Of a DNA stretch of 41,134 bases, positions 18,464-26,386 are shown in pieces. The notes under the pieces are model-generated. The model did no database searches. It saw nothing but the letters and a program-made list of their open reading frames with translations, and was not told the origin of the DNA. Source of the stretch: an uncultured Flavobacteriales bacterium (GTDB lineage: Bacteria > Bacteroidota > Bacteroidia > UBA10329); the NCBI GenBank assembly GCA_937900875.1, contig CALCGD010000256.1, positions 1-41,134 of the forward strand. Direction: 5' to 3'. Numbering within the stretch: position 1 is the first letter of the stretch; every line of letters starts with the position of its first letter. The translations under genes and the position numbers were made by a program.

Positions 18464-18486
18464 CTTTTTTGCCACAAGCAAAAAAG
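18464..18486. repeat. Perfect 9-bp inverted repeat upstream of valS
   Basis: CTTTTTTGC (18464-18472), loop CACAA, GCAAAAAAG (18478-18486). It lies upstream of the valS -7 element, between the divergent valS and DUF1573 genes. It is not followed by a T-run on either strand, so it is not a standard terminator. It may be an operator, a cruciform or a leader hairpin if valS has a second, more distal promoter. Confidence 0.5.
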
Positions 18487-18593
18487 ATACAGTCGATAGC
18501 CCGACCTTGCCTGCTTTGCTGCATGGAAACGTCACAATAAAAATTGATTTTGAACTGATGTTTAAGCCTTTAACATTTCATTAACAGCTTCAA

Positions 18594-18615
18594 TTGAATT
18601 CAAACTGTAGTTTTG
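18594..18615 (+). promoter_or_regulatory. Promoter region of the DUF1573 gene
   Basis: TAGTTTTG (18608-18615) is an exact TAnnTTTG -7 element 49 nt before the ATG. Just upstream are two overlapping 10-bp palindromes, TTCAATTGAA (18589-18598) and TTGAATTCAA (18594-18603), which could be a regulator site or chance A/T symmetry. Confidence 0.45.
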
Positions 18616-18664
18616 GAATGCATTTTGAAAGCACACAAACGTTAATTAACCTAATACATCAATT

Positions 18665-19108
18665 ATGAAAAAAGTAATGTTACTTATGGCAATGGTCGTT
18701 GGATCATTCGCTTATGTTTCGGCTCAAGTAGCTGGTCCACAAATCGAGTTTGAAAGAATTGAGCACGATTACGGTACAATCGATCAAGGAGCAAACGGAA
18801 AAACTGAGTTTGTATTTACAAACACTGGTACTGAGCCATTGATTATTTCTAAGGCAAAAGGGTCTTGTGGATGTACTGTTCCAACTTGGCCAAAAGAGCC
18901 AATTGCACCAGGTGCTAAAGCTTCTATTGAAGTGAAGTATGACACTAAGCGTGTTGGACCTATCAGCAAGTCTGTTACAATTACATCTAACTCTGTTGAT
19001 CAGAGCACTGCGCTTTTGAAGATTAAAGGAACTGTAGAAGCAGTAGCTTCTGAAGAATCTTTACCTGAAAGCAAGACTATTGAAGGAGCAACTCCTGTTT
19101 CTGAATAA
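18665..19108 (+). CDS. Secreted DUF1573 protein
   Basis: Encodes 147 aa with signal peptide MKKVMLLMAMVVGSFAYVSAQ. The mature part is a DUF1573 beta-sandwich (Ig/ASPM-SPD-2-Hydin-like): FERIEHDYGTIDQGANGKTE, FVFTNTGTEPLIISKAKGSC, then GCTVPTWPKEPIAPG and KSVTITSNS. The GSCGCTVP motif is the family hallmark. Such small periplasmic proteins are abundant in Bacteroidota; their function is unknown. A negatively charged, low-complexity tail (ASEESLPESKT) follows. Codons are strongly biased to few synonymous choices, which suggests high expression. It is followed by a strong intrinsic terminator. Confidence 0.93.
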   Translation: MKKVMLLMAMVVGSFAYVSAQVAGPQIEFERIEHDYGTIDQGANGKTEFVFTNTGTEPLIISKAKGSCGCTVPTWPKEPIAPGAKASIEVKYDTKRVGPISKSVTITSNSVDQSTALLKIKGTVEAVASEESLPESKTIEGATPVSE

Positions 19109-19130
19109 GTAAAGACGTTTTTATTGTATT

Positions 19131-19161
19131 AAAAGTCCCGATTATTGTCGGGACTTTTTTT
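19131..19161 (+). terminator. Strong rho-independent terminator after the DUF1573 gene
   Basis: AAAAGTCCCGA (19131-19141), 6-nt loop, TCGGGACTTTT (19148-19158): an 11-bp stem running into a seven-T tract (19155-19161). The next gene starts only 17 nt after the T-run. Confidence 0.92.
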
Positions 19162-19178
19162 ATGCGCAAAAATTAGAA

Positions 19179-20375
19179 ATGCCAAGACTATCATTGAAGG
19201 GGCAGCAAATGCCCGAATCCCCTATCCGTAAGCTTGTTCCTTATGCAACTGCCGCAAAGGCCAGAGGAATTAAAGTATATCATTTAAACATTGGTCAGCC
19301 TGACATTGAAACGCCAGAAGTGGCTTTAAATGCCATTAAAAACATTGACCGCAAGGTTATTGAATACAGTAATTCTGAAGGATATGCCTCTTACCGAAAA
19401 GGGTTGGCAAAGTATTATCAGAGGGTGGGTGTTGATGTGTCCGAAGATGATATTATGGTAACAACGGGAGGCTCTGAAGCCCTGATTTTTGGGTTTATGA
19501 CCTGCATGGATCCTGGTGATGAGATTATTATTCCCGAGCCGTTTTATGCCAATTACAATGGTTTTGCGACCATGGCTGGCCTTAATGTAAAGCCAATTAC
19601 TGCAAAGATTGAAGATGGTTTTGCCTTACCTCCGATTTCAGAATTTGAACGAAGAATTACCGAGAATACAAGGGCAATTCTGATTTGTAATCCTGGAAAT
19701 CCTACTGGTACATTATACGGTAAAGAGAGTCTTGAGGCCTTGGCTGCTCTTGTGAAAAAGTACGATTTGTTTCTATTTGCTGATGAGGTGTATCGCGAGT
19801 TCTGCTACGGAAGTGAATTGCCATTTTCATGCATGAGTTTGAAAGGAATTGAGCATAATGTGGTGTTAGTGGATAGCGTTAGTAAACGTTATAGCATGTG
19901 TGGCGCTCGCGTTGGAGCACTGGTTTGTAGAAACAAAGAAATGATGACAAACGCCCTAAAGTTTGCTCAAGCTAGATTAAGCCCGCCTACTCTGGGGCAA
20001 ATAGCTGGTGAAGCGGCATTAGACACACCCCAAGAATATTTTGAACGGGTAAAAGCCGAATACAGAGAAAGGCGAGATACGTTGGTTTATGGACTTAATG
20101 CAATTGAAGGTGTTACCTGTCCGAAGCCTGCAGGTGCGTTTTATGCCATGGCAAAACTGCCAGTTAAAAGTGGAGACGATTTTTGCCAATGGATGTTAGA
20201 AGAGTTTAGCTATGAGGGCGAAACTGTAATGATGGCGCCAGGGAGTGGATTTTACTCAACCCGTGCTTTTGGTGAGCAGCAGGTTAGAATTGCATACGTA
20301 TTAAAGGATACAGATCTAAAACGATCCATCAAGATTATTGAGGAGGGATTGAAAGTTTATCCTGGACGGATTTAA
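19179..20375 (+). CDS. Class I/II PLP-dependent aminotransferase (aspartate aminotransferase-like)
   Basis: Encodes 398 aa, usual for fold-type I aminotransferases. Visible residues: N174 in CNPGNPTGT, D202 and Y205 in FADEVYREF, the PLP-binding K236 in DSVSKRYSMCGARVG, R244 of the phosphate pocket, and the substrate-carboxylate Arg near the C-terminus (EQQVRIAYV). N-terminal KVYHLNIGQPDIETP and TTGGSEAL fit the aspartate aminotransferase I-gamma-like group. It transfers an amino group between amino acids and 2-oxo acids; aspartate/2-oxoglutarate is the default guess, but aromatic or alanine substrates are possible. It sits directly behind a strong terminator and no own promoter is obvious. 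Confidence 0.93.
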   Translation: MPRLSLKGQQMPESPIRKLVPYATAAKARGIKVYHLNIGQPDIETPEVALNAIKNIDRKVIEYSNSEGYASYRKGLAKYYQRVGVDVSEDDIMVTTGGSEALIFGFMTCMDPGDEIIIPEPFYANYNGFATMAGLNVKPITAKIEDGFALPPISEFERRITENTRAILICNPGNPTGTLYGKESLEALAALVKKYDLFLFADEVYREFCYGSELPFSCMSLKGIEHNVVLVDSVSKRYSMCGARVGALVCRNKEMMTNALKFAQARLSPPTLGQIAGEAALDTPQEYFERVKAEYRERRDTLVYGLNAIEGVTCPKPAGAFYAMAKLPVKSGDDFCQWMLEEFSYEGETVMMAPGSGFYSTRAFGEQQVRIAYVLKDTDLKRSIKIIEEGLKVYPGRI

Positions 20376-20396
20376 TAGGAATCCGGCCCAACTTTT
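20367..20396 (+). terminator. Weak terminator candidate after the aminotransferase gene
   Basis: CGGATT (20367-20372), 7-nt loop, AATCCG (20380-20385), then a short T-run (20392-20396). The 6-bp stem overlaps the stop codon and the T-run is offset by 6 nt, so this is tentative. Confidence 0.3.
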
Positions 20397-20504
20397 TCCG
20401 CTTCGTTATGAATTACGCCAAGCTACTTTCTAAAGCTTGCCGATTTTGATTTGCCATTTTTTGGCTAATTCGATTCTTTTTGAGCATGTATTTACTACCA
20501 GTAG

Positions 20505-20534
20505 AAATGATTTGCATTCATTTTACAATCATTT
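20505..20534. repeat. Inverted repeat upstream of the TonB-like gene cluster
   Basis: AAATGATT (20505-20512) and AATCATTT (20527-20534) are perfect 8-bp reverse complements separated by 14 nt, about 80 nt before the first gene of the cluster. A/T-rich symmetry arises easily by chance, so an operator role is only possible. No exact TAnnTTTG element was found in this 238-bp intergenic region. Confidence 0.35.
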
Positions 20535-20613
20535 ACACTTGTTTGACATGCGACACGAGTTGTTGACTTTACCTTCATTCGAATTCAAGAAACAAACTCT
20601 TAATTGAAGTAAG

Positions 20614-21381
20614 ATGAAAAAGAACGTAATCGTATCCTCAGCAATTATTGCAACATTATGTTCCGCGGCTTTTGGTTGTATGCACTCAAGCAATGGTTCG
20701 GGCTTCATGGAGATGAGTATTTCGGATAGCACGAAAGTGGTCGCTGATATCAACTTTGCGTATGATTTCGGTCCGAATTGCCAGTTAACTGTTACCAAGC
20801 AAGAATTGAATGAGGTAACGTCAATGAAGGATTTGTACCATGAAGAGTCTATTGTTTTATATAAGACGGTTGCCATAACCCTTGTAGAAAATGAAAGGCT
20901 TTCTTCTAAAAGAAAGACTGGGCCGAATGAAATTCTAAATGCATCTCAAATCGAATTTTTAAAATCCTTTGAATATTCTACCAGTTTTCAGATTGGTGGT
21001 GATGTGGTTCGCAAGAACAAAGAAACTGGCGAATTGGAGGATGGTTTTTCAAGACCTCATTTTACTGTAGTGCCTGAGCATCAGGCGGAGTACCTAAACG
21101 GAAAAGATGCCTTTTTGGATTATTTGAAAAAAGGAAGTAAAGATCAAATTGCTGATTTGAAAGTGAAAAAACTTCAACCTGGTAAAGTCTTTTTTACGAT
21201 TACAGAAAACGGGACAATCTCAGATATAAAGTTGCTATTGACCTGTGGCTATGAGTCTGTAGATAAGCTGATGGTTGAGTTGATTACAAATGCAACTGGT
21301 AAATGGAAGCCAGCTACGGATGCCGAAGGTAAAATAGTAGAACAAGAGTTGGTGTTTTCGTTCGGAACTATGGGGTGCTAA
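20614..21381 (+). CDS. TonB C-terminal-like secreted protein, paralogue 1
   Basis: Encodes 255 aa. The N-terminus MKKNVIVSSAIIATLCSAAF is a signal peptide; a Cys follows at position 22 (AAFGC), which may be a non-canonical lipobox. Residues about 188-251 resemble the TonB C-terminal domain: PGKVFFTITENGTISDIKLL, then GYESVDKLMVELI, GKWKPATDAEGK and VEQELVFSF. Unlike a true TonB there is no N-terminal membrane anchor plus proline-rich spacer. The middle region (RPHFTVVPEHQAEYLNGKDA) is shared with the next two proteins, and all three end in FSFG-x-x-GC. Role unknown; possibly a periplasmic binding module. First gene of a three-gene tandem array with 42-44 bp gaps. Confidence 0.72.
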   Translation: MKKNVIVSSAIIATLCSAAFGCMHSSNGSGFMEMSISDSTKVVADINFAYDFGPNCQLTVTKQELNEVTSMKDLYHEESIVLYKTVAITLVENERLSSKRKTGPNEILNASQIEFLKSFEYSTSFQIGGDVVRKNKETGELEDGFSRPHFTVVPEHQAEYLNGKDAFLDYLKKGSKDQIADLKVKKLQPGKVFFTITENGTISDIKLLLTCGYESVDKLMVELITNATGKWKPATDAEGKIVEQELVFSFGTMGC

Positions 21382-21420
21382 ACAAGAGATTAAATATTTT
21401 GAATCCAGTTAAAAACGCAG

Positions 21421-21563
21421 AAAATGAGCAGTCTAATCTATAGTCTAGTAATCGCGATTGTTGCCCTAGTACCAGTTACAGTAAATCAATTTGTTGAAGA
21501 TTCAGAATCAGCTAGTCCAACAATGTTTTTAGAACAGACGGACCAAGAGTTTTTTTACGATGT
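21421..21563 (+). repeat. 143-bp direct repeat, copy 1
   Basis: From 3 nt before the start codon through codon 46 of paralogue 2 this segment equals 22221-22363 at 141 of 143 positions (differences at 21434 and 21555). The offset is exactly 800 bp. Similarity drops sharply right after 21563. Confidence 0.95.
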
Positions 21564-22179
21564 TTCTCCGAGATACATGCAAACACGAACTAAGACTGAA
21601 ATGGAACAAGCACGTTCTATGGCTGAATTTGATAGTCCTGAAAAGATAGCTCGAATCGTTTCTTACAAGTCAGTTATTGTTTCAACTTTTGATGATAACT
21701 ACGAGCCAATTATAGAAGTGGCTGGGGAAACTTCTGAGTTCAATGAAGCACAGTTAAAATTGCTTCAATCTGTCGATTATTCTGATGACGTGCTAATAAG
21801 AACAGAATACTTGATTAAGAAAAACGGTAAGGTTGAAGATGGATATACTACCCCTCATATTACCATCGTCCCAGAAAAGCAGGCAGAATACGCTGGTGGC
21901 AATAAGGCATTAGTTGAATATTTGAAGTCTAACAGCATCGAGCAAATCACGATTGTTAAAAAGGACAAACTCAAACCAGGGAAAGTTCGGTTTACAATTA
22001 GCGAGGATGGGACAATTTCTAAAGCCATTCTTGTTTCAACATCAGGCTATCCAAGCATTGATAAACACATGACTAAGCTAATTACTGAAGCACCCGGAAA
22101 ATGGGAGGCCGCCACAGATGGTAATGGAAATCAAGTCGAAGAACAATTAGTGTTCTCATTTGGAATAGTTGGTTGCTAA
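21424..22179 (+). CDS. TonB C-terminal-like protein, paralogue 2
   Basis: Encodes 251 aa. An N-terminal hydrophobic stretch (LIYSLVIAIVALVPVTVNQF) is an uncleaved anchor or signal peptide. The C-terminal domain (about 185-251) resembles TonB_C: PGKVRFTISEDGTISKAIL, then SGYPSIDKHMTKLI, GKWEAATDGNGN and EEQLVFSF, ending IVGC. The middle shares TPHITIVPEKQAEY with its neighbours. No proline-rich spacer, so it is unlikely to span the periplasm as TonB does. The 5' part is nearly identical at DNA level to paralogue 3, while the rest is clearly diverged. Function unknown. Confidence 0.72.
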   Translation: MSSLIYSLVIAIVALVPVTVNQFVEDSESASPTMFLEQTDQEFFYDVSPRYMQTRTKTEMEQARSMAEFDSPEKIARIVSYKSVIVSTFDDNYEPIIEVAGETSEFNEAQLKLLQSVDYSDDVLIRTEYLIKKNGKVEDGYTTPHITIVPEKQAEYAGGNKALVEYLKSNSIEQITIVKKDKLKPGKVRFTISEDGTISKAILVSTSGYPSIDKHMTKLITEAPGKWEAATDGNGNQVEEQLVFSFGIVGC

Positions 22180-22220
22180 AACGAATAAAAATGCAGTTCA
22201 ATCCACTTAAAAAAACAAAG

Positions 22221-22363
22221 AAAATGAGCAGTCAAATCTATAGTCTAGTAATCGCGATTGTTGCCCTAGTACCAGTTACAGTAAATCAATTTGTTGAAGA
22301 TTCAGAATCAGCTAGTCCAACAATGTTTTTAGAACAGACGGACCAAGAGTTTTTCTACGATGT
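22221..22363 (+). repeat. 143-bp direct repeat, copy 2
   Basis: Second copy of the segment at 21421-21563 (141/143 identical), covering the 5' end of paralogue 3. The preceding 25 or so bases are also similar but with small indels. Confidence 0.95.
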
Positions 22364-23000
22364 CGCACCTCGATACAAGATGACTTTTACGAAGACTGAA
22401 ATAGGACTAGTGCGTTCCATAGCCGATTTTGAGAATCTTGATTTTAACCATCCTGCAAGAATGACGAATATAGTTTCATGTCAGTCGGTTCTTGTTTCAA
22501 CCCTAGATGACAATTACAAGCCTATCGAGAAATTAGAAAGTGAATCTGTTGAATTCAATGCAGCTCAGTTAAACCTTTTTCAATCCGTTTCTTATTCTAC
22601 AGACATTCTAATACAGTCTGAGTATAAACTGAAAATTCCTGGCACTGAAAGGATTGTTTCTGAGGGCGCCACGCCTCACGTCACTATTGTACCAGAAAAG
22701 CAGACTGAGTATGTTGGAGGAAAACAGGCGTTCCTTGATTATTTGAAATCTAAAAGCCTTGAACAAACGGCAAGCGTAAAGGAAGGTAAACTTCAACCTG
22801 GGAAAGTTCGGTTTACGGTTACTAAGGATGGAACAATTTCGAACGCTATTCTAATTGCAACATCAGGCTATTCAAGCATTGATCTACTTATGACTGAGCT
22901 AATATCCAAAGCGCCTGGAAAATGGAAACCAGCGTCCGATGGCAATGGGAACAAGGTTGAACAACAACTGGTATTCTCATTTGGGATAATTGGTTGCTAA
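22224..23000 (+). CDS. TonB C-terminal-like protein, paralogue 3
   Basis: Encodes 258 aa. The start at 22224 was chosen because it matches paralogue 2 exactly (MSSQIYSLVIAIVALVPV); a TTG further upstream overlaps the previous gene. Layout as in paralogue 2: hydrophobic N-terminus, diverged middle (TPHVTIVPEKQTEYVGGKQA), TonB_C-like end (PGKVRFTVTKDGTISNAIL, SGYSSIDLLMTELI, GKWKPASDGNGNK, EQQLVFSF) and the terminal IIGC. It is last in the array and convergent with namZ, with a 58-bp gap that shows no clear terminator. Confidence 0.72.
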   Translation: MSSQIYSLVIAIVALVPVTVNQFVEDSESASPTMFLEQTDQEFFYDVAPRYKMTFTKTEIGLVRSIADFENLDFNHPARMTNIVSCQSVLVSTLDDNYKPIEKLESESVEFNAAQLNLFQSVSYSTDILIQSEYKLKIPGTERIVSEGATPHVTIVPEKQTEYVGGKQAFLDYLKSKSLEQTASVKEGKLQPGKVRFTVTKDGTISNAILIATSGYSSIDLLMTELISKAPGKWKPASDGNGNKVEQQLVFSFGIIGC

Positions 23001-23058
23001 TCGAACAAAAGCAAGGCGTAAAACAGTCCTGAGAATAACTACGCAACGATAAGGGTAG

Positions 23059-24276
23059 CTACGGATAAAGCAAATACTTCTTCCGTTTCATCTTGAATTG
23101 TAGCAAATTCGTTTCCCATGTTTGGCGAATTTCTGTAGCCGTTTTCCCAGCAATAATTTGCTCTCTTAATTGTGTTGAACCCGCCAGTTTATCGAAGAAG
23201 TTCTTATTGAAGAATTTGTTCTTATCAGGATAACCCTGATAGGCCTGTATGAGCCAATCTAAATTAATACCGGCCATATTTCGCAAGCTGTCGTCTGATA
23301 AAATGGACAGGTCTATTCCGTTACATTCTTTGTCTTGAAAGCTTGGCGTTTCTGCAACACCCTTAATGAATTTAGGCGTGAAAGTGTTGTTGCCATTTGG
23401 CATATTTGGATAGCCAAATTGCTGAAATGGTTTGTCAGTTCCGCGGCCTTCATTTACCACCGTACCTTCGAAAAAACAAAGACTCGGATAGAGGTAAATT
23501 GACTCTAAATTGGGCAGATTTGGTGATGGCTTGATTGGTAACGGATAAGTCATGTAATGACTATAATTCTCCATTTCAATTACTGTAAGATCGCATTGGA
23601 TTCCATCCTTCAACCAACCTTCTCCGTTTACCATTTTGGCATATTCACCAACCGTCAATCCGTGTACTACAGGAACCTGATGTTGTCCAATAATTGAGGT
23701 GAATTCCTTGTCCATTCCTGGGCCATCAATGTAATGTCCGTTCGGGTTTGGACGGTCCATTACAATCATTGTAATGCCCTGTTCGGCACATGCTTCCATC
23801 ACATAACTCATGGTGCTGATGTAGGTAAAGAAGCGTACACCAACATCTTGAATATCAAAGATGATTACATCCAATCCCTCTAAGTTTTCTGGCGCTGGTT
23901 TGCGATTGTTTCCATATAAAGAGACAATCTTAAGCCCGGTCTTTTCGTCTTTGCTTTCACCTATTTTTTTTCCACGACTTACATTCCCTCTAAAGCCATG
24001 TTCAGGTCCGAAAACATGCTTCACATTAATCCCTAGTTTTAATAGTGAGTCAACCAAATGTGTTTTGCCCACAAAAGAAGTCTGATTGGCCACAATGCCA
24101 ACTGTTTTACCTTCTAACATCGGCAAGTAAACCTCGGTTCTTTCTGCACCTAACCTCAAGGAAGCGGAAACCACTTCAGCAGGCTCTTCTGCCATCACCG
24201 TTTGTGGTGGGGGAGTAGGCTGACTGCAAGCAGAAAACCAAAGAACAACAAGTAAATATTTGATAGTTTTAGCCAT
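23059..24276 (-). CDS. namZ: NamZ-type exo-beta-N-acetylmuramidase lipoprotein (DUF1343)
   Basis: Encodes 405 aa. The start at 24276 gives a lipoprotein signal, MAKTIKYLLVVLWFSACSQ, with Cys17; the long open frame upstream to 24732 is antisense to the next gene and was discarded. The DUF1343 core shows VGIVANQTSFVG, FGPEHGFRG (E92), IFDIQDVGVRFFTYISTM, DRPNPNG, EGTVVNEGRGTDKPFQQFG. Family knowledge: NamZ (B. subtilis YbbC, Tannerella homologue) removes single MurNAc residues from the non-reducing end of peptidoglycan fragments for cell-wall recycling. As a lipoprotein it should act in the periplasm or on the outer membrane. No MurQ, AmpG or NagZ gene is nearby. Confidence 0.92.
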   Translation of the reverse strand: MAKTIKYLLVVLWFSACSQPTPPPQTVMAEEPAEVVSASLRLGAERTEVYLPMLEGKTVGIVANQTSFVGKTHLVDSLLKLGINVKHVFGPEHGFRGNVSRGKKIGESKDEKTGLKIVSLYGNNRKPAPENLEGLDVIIFDIQDVGVRFFTYISTMSYVMEACAEQGITMIVMDRPNPNGHYIDGPGMDKEFTSIIGQHQVPVVHGLTVGEYAKMVNGEGWLKDGIQCDLTVIEMENYSHYMTYPLPIKPSPNLPNLESIYLYPSLCFFEGTVVNEGRGTDKPFQQFGYPNMPNGNNTFTPKFIKGVAETPSFQDKECNGIDLSILSDDSLRNMAGINLDWLIQAYQGYPDKNKFFNKNFFDKLAGSTQLREQIIAGKTATEIRQTWETNLLQFKMKRKKYLLYP

Positions 24277-24312
24277 TATCCTTCTCACGCAAATTCCCAT
24301 CAAGGCAAGCAA

Positions 24313-25551
24313 TTGAATACTCCATTTTTTATTGCAAAACGCCTCATCCGAGCAGGTGGGCAAGCCGAAAGTAATACTATTTCGGGAACACGACCGATTG
24401 TAAGAATTGCAATTGCTGGCATTGCTTTGGGGCTTGCTGTCATGATTATTTCCATGGCCATCGTTACGGGTTTTCAAAATGAGATTACAGATAAGGTGGT
24501 CAACTTCGGATCGGACATTGTCATTACCGAATACTCCAATTTGAATGCCATAGAACCACAGCCTGTTTCTAAACAGCAAAAGTTTTATCCAAGCCTTACA
24601 CAAATTAGTGGAATTCGGCACATTCAGGTGTTTGCAACCAAGGCAGGCATCATAAAAACAGATGAGGAAATAGAAGGTGTGGTGGTGAAAGGAGTTGGAA
24701 GCGATTTCGATTGGAGTTTCTTTCAAAAACACTTGGTTAAAGGCGAGGTTTTCAATACAACGGATTCATCGCGTAGCAAGAATATTCTTATTTCTGAAAA
24801 CACGGCTAATAAAATGAAGCTGTCTGTGGGAGATAGGATGGAGGTCTTTTTTATCCACAACGAAAAGCAAAGGGCACGTGTTTTTGATGTAACAGGAATC
24901 TACAAAACGGGGCTATCTGAGTACGATGACAAATATGTAATAACGGACATCACTCACATTCAACGGTTGAATGGTTGGAGCGAAAATGAGGTAGCTGGTT
25001 TTGAGGTATTTGTAGATGATTTTGACCGATTGGAGGAAATGGGCGACATCGTTTACAACGAAATTGGAATGGAGCTTTACTGCATGACCGTAAAAGAACT
25101 GCAGCCACAAATGTTTGATTGGCTCGACTTACAGGACATGAACGTGAGGGTCATTATTATTTTGATGTTGGTTGTGGCCGGATTTAACATGATTTCGGCT
25201 CTACTGATTATGATAATTGAGCGTGTTTATATGATTGGAACTCTCAAGTCGTTGGGGATGAACGATGGGAAAATCAGGAATATTTTCATTTACCAAGCTT
25301 TGTACTTAACCATTGTTGGTTTGTTTTGGGGCAATTTGATTGGAATTGCTCTCTGCCTTGTTCAGCAACAATTTGGAATTATAACCCTAGATGAGGCGAG
25401 TTACTATGTGAAAGTGGTGCCAATAAACCTGCAATTAGGCCACATCTTGCTTCTTAATTTGGGCACACTCTTTTTCTGTTTTCTGATGTTGCTGGTACCA
25501 TCAATGGTGGTTGCCAGAATTCAACCGCTGAAAGCAATTCGGTTTGCTTAA
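24313..25551 (+). CDS. LolC/LolE-type ABC transporter permease (FtsX family)
   Basis: Encodes 412 aa starting with TTG at 24313; no ATG gives the family N-terminus (NTPFFIAKRLI), so the TTG is probably real. Four membrane helices at about 31-53, 275-300, 325-347 and 378-402 surround a large periplasmic domain (MacB-PCD-like, about 54-270), the LolC/E arrangement. Key segments: RIAIAGIALGLAVMIISMAI, the FtsX motif IGTLKSLGMNDGKIRNIF, and VPSMVVARIQPLKAIRFA. In Bacteroidota such single permeases probably pair with a separate LolD-type ATPase to release lipoproteins from the inner membrane; no ATPase gene is in the window. Overlaps the convergent cdaA gene by 4 nt. Confidence 0.9.
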   Translation: MNTPFFIAKRLIRAGGQAESNTISGTRPIVRIAIAGIALGLAVMIISMAIVTGFQNEITDKVVNFGSDIVITEYSNLNAIEPQPVSKQQKFYPSLTQISGIRHIQVFATKAGIIKTDEEIEGVVVKGVGSDFDWSFFQKHLVKGEVFNTTDSSRSKNILISENTANKMKLSVGDRMEVFFIHNEKQRARVFDVTGIYKTGLSEYDDKYVITDITHIQRLNGWSENEVAGFEVFVDDFDRLEEMGDIVYNEIGMELYCMTVKELQPQMFDWLDLQDMNVRVIIILMLVVAGFNMISALLIMIIERVYMIGTLKSLGMNDGKIRNIFIYQALYLTIVGLFWGNLIGIALCLVQQQFGIITLDEASYYVKVVPINLQLGHILLLNLGTLFFCFLMLLVPSMVVARIQPLKAIRFA

Positions 25552-26354
25552 AGCTTATTCCCGAACTTTTTTTCTAGAAAATCTCGCAGGCGCTTAGGCG
25601 ATATGTCGTATTCCAACTCGCCTTCGTGGGTTACAGATATTCCACCAGATTGTTCAGAAACAACAATGGCAACGGCATCTGAAGATTCTGACAGTCCGAC
25701 AGCTGCACGGTGTCTCATTCCTAAATGTGTAGGAAATTCTTCGTCATCGGTTACAGGCAATACGCACCGTGCTGCAGTAATTCTATTGCCTGTAATAATT
25801 ACAGCACCATCGTGTAACGGGCTGTTCTTATAGAATATCGATTCAAGAATTTTGGCCGAAACTTGTGCGTCAATCGGCTCTCCGGTATTGCCATAAAACT
25901 GCATGCTGTTCTCTCGGCTTATTACAATAATGGCCCCGGTACTTGTTTGAGCCATGCTCAAACATGCCGAAACAATGGCACTTATATCTAATAAACCAAC
26001 ATCTCTAAAACCCTTGCCTAGATTGAACCACCGAAAGGGAGAGCGGTTGCCGCGCATCATTCCAGTTGTGCCTATAAGTAACAAGAAACGTCTTACTTCT
26101 TGCTGGAAAACCACAATTAAAGCGAGTACACCAACACCAATAAATTGACCTAAAATGGAATCGAGTAATTGCATGTTCAAGGCTCGAACCAGCAACCACA
26201 AGAGGTAAAGTGAGATAATGCCAACAAAAATGTTGACAGCGGCCGTTCCCTTAACCAGTTTGTACAATTGGTAAAGCAGGAGTGAGACAATGAGAATGTC
26301 CAGGGCGTCAAGCCATCTGAACGTCAAAAACAAGAGGAATGAATCAATCAGCAT
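25548..26354 (-). CDS. cdaA: Diadenylate cyclase CdaA
   Basis: Encodes 268 aa. Three N-terminal membrane helices (about residues 15-33, 38-58, 64-85) precede a DisA_N cyclase domain. Catalytic motifs are intact: DGA (182-184, in SPLHDGAVI) and RHR (214-216, in GMRHRAAVGLSE), plus GAIIVISREN. It makes cyclic di-AMP from two ATP at the inner membrane; c-di-AMP controls osmotic balance and cell-wall homeostasis. No CdaR/YbbR partner gene is present here. In many Bacteroidota cdaA is next to folP (from memory); here folP is about 5 kb away on the same strand. A consensus-like promoter with a palindromic spacer lies upstream. Confidence 0.96.
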   Translation of the reverse strand: MLIDSFLLFLTFRWLDALDILIVSLLLYQLYKLVKGTAAVNIFVGIISLYLLWLLVRALNMQLLDSILGQFIGVGVLALIVVFQQEVRRFLLLIGTTGMMRGNRSPFRWFNLGKGFRDVGLLDISAIVSACLSMAQTSTGAIIVISRENSMQFYGNTGEPIDAQVSAKILESIFYKNSPLHDGAVIITGNRITAARCVLPVTDDEEFPTHLGMRHRAAVGLSESSDAVAIVVSEQSGGISVTHEGELEYDISPKRLRDFLEKKFGNKL

Positions 26355-26386
26355 TAATATCGACTTCCCAAATTGTGAGGGTAGCC

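Noticed and set aside
18014-18584. Plus-strand ORFs of 120 and 161 codons opposite the valS 5' end
   Set aside because: They are reverse-strand shadows of valS catalytic-domain sequence with no plausible signal or domain.
24277-24732. N-terminal extension of the namZ frame
   Set aside because: It is antisense to the LolC/E-type permease and lies before a perfect lipoprotein signal peptide at 24276.
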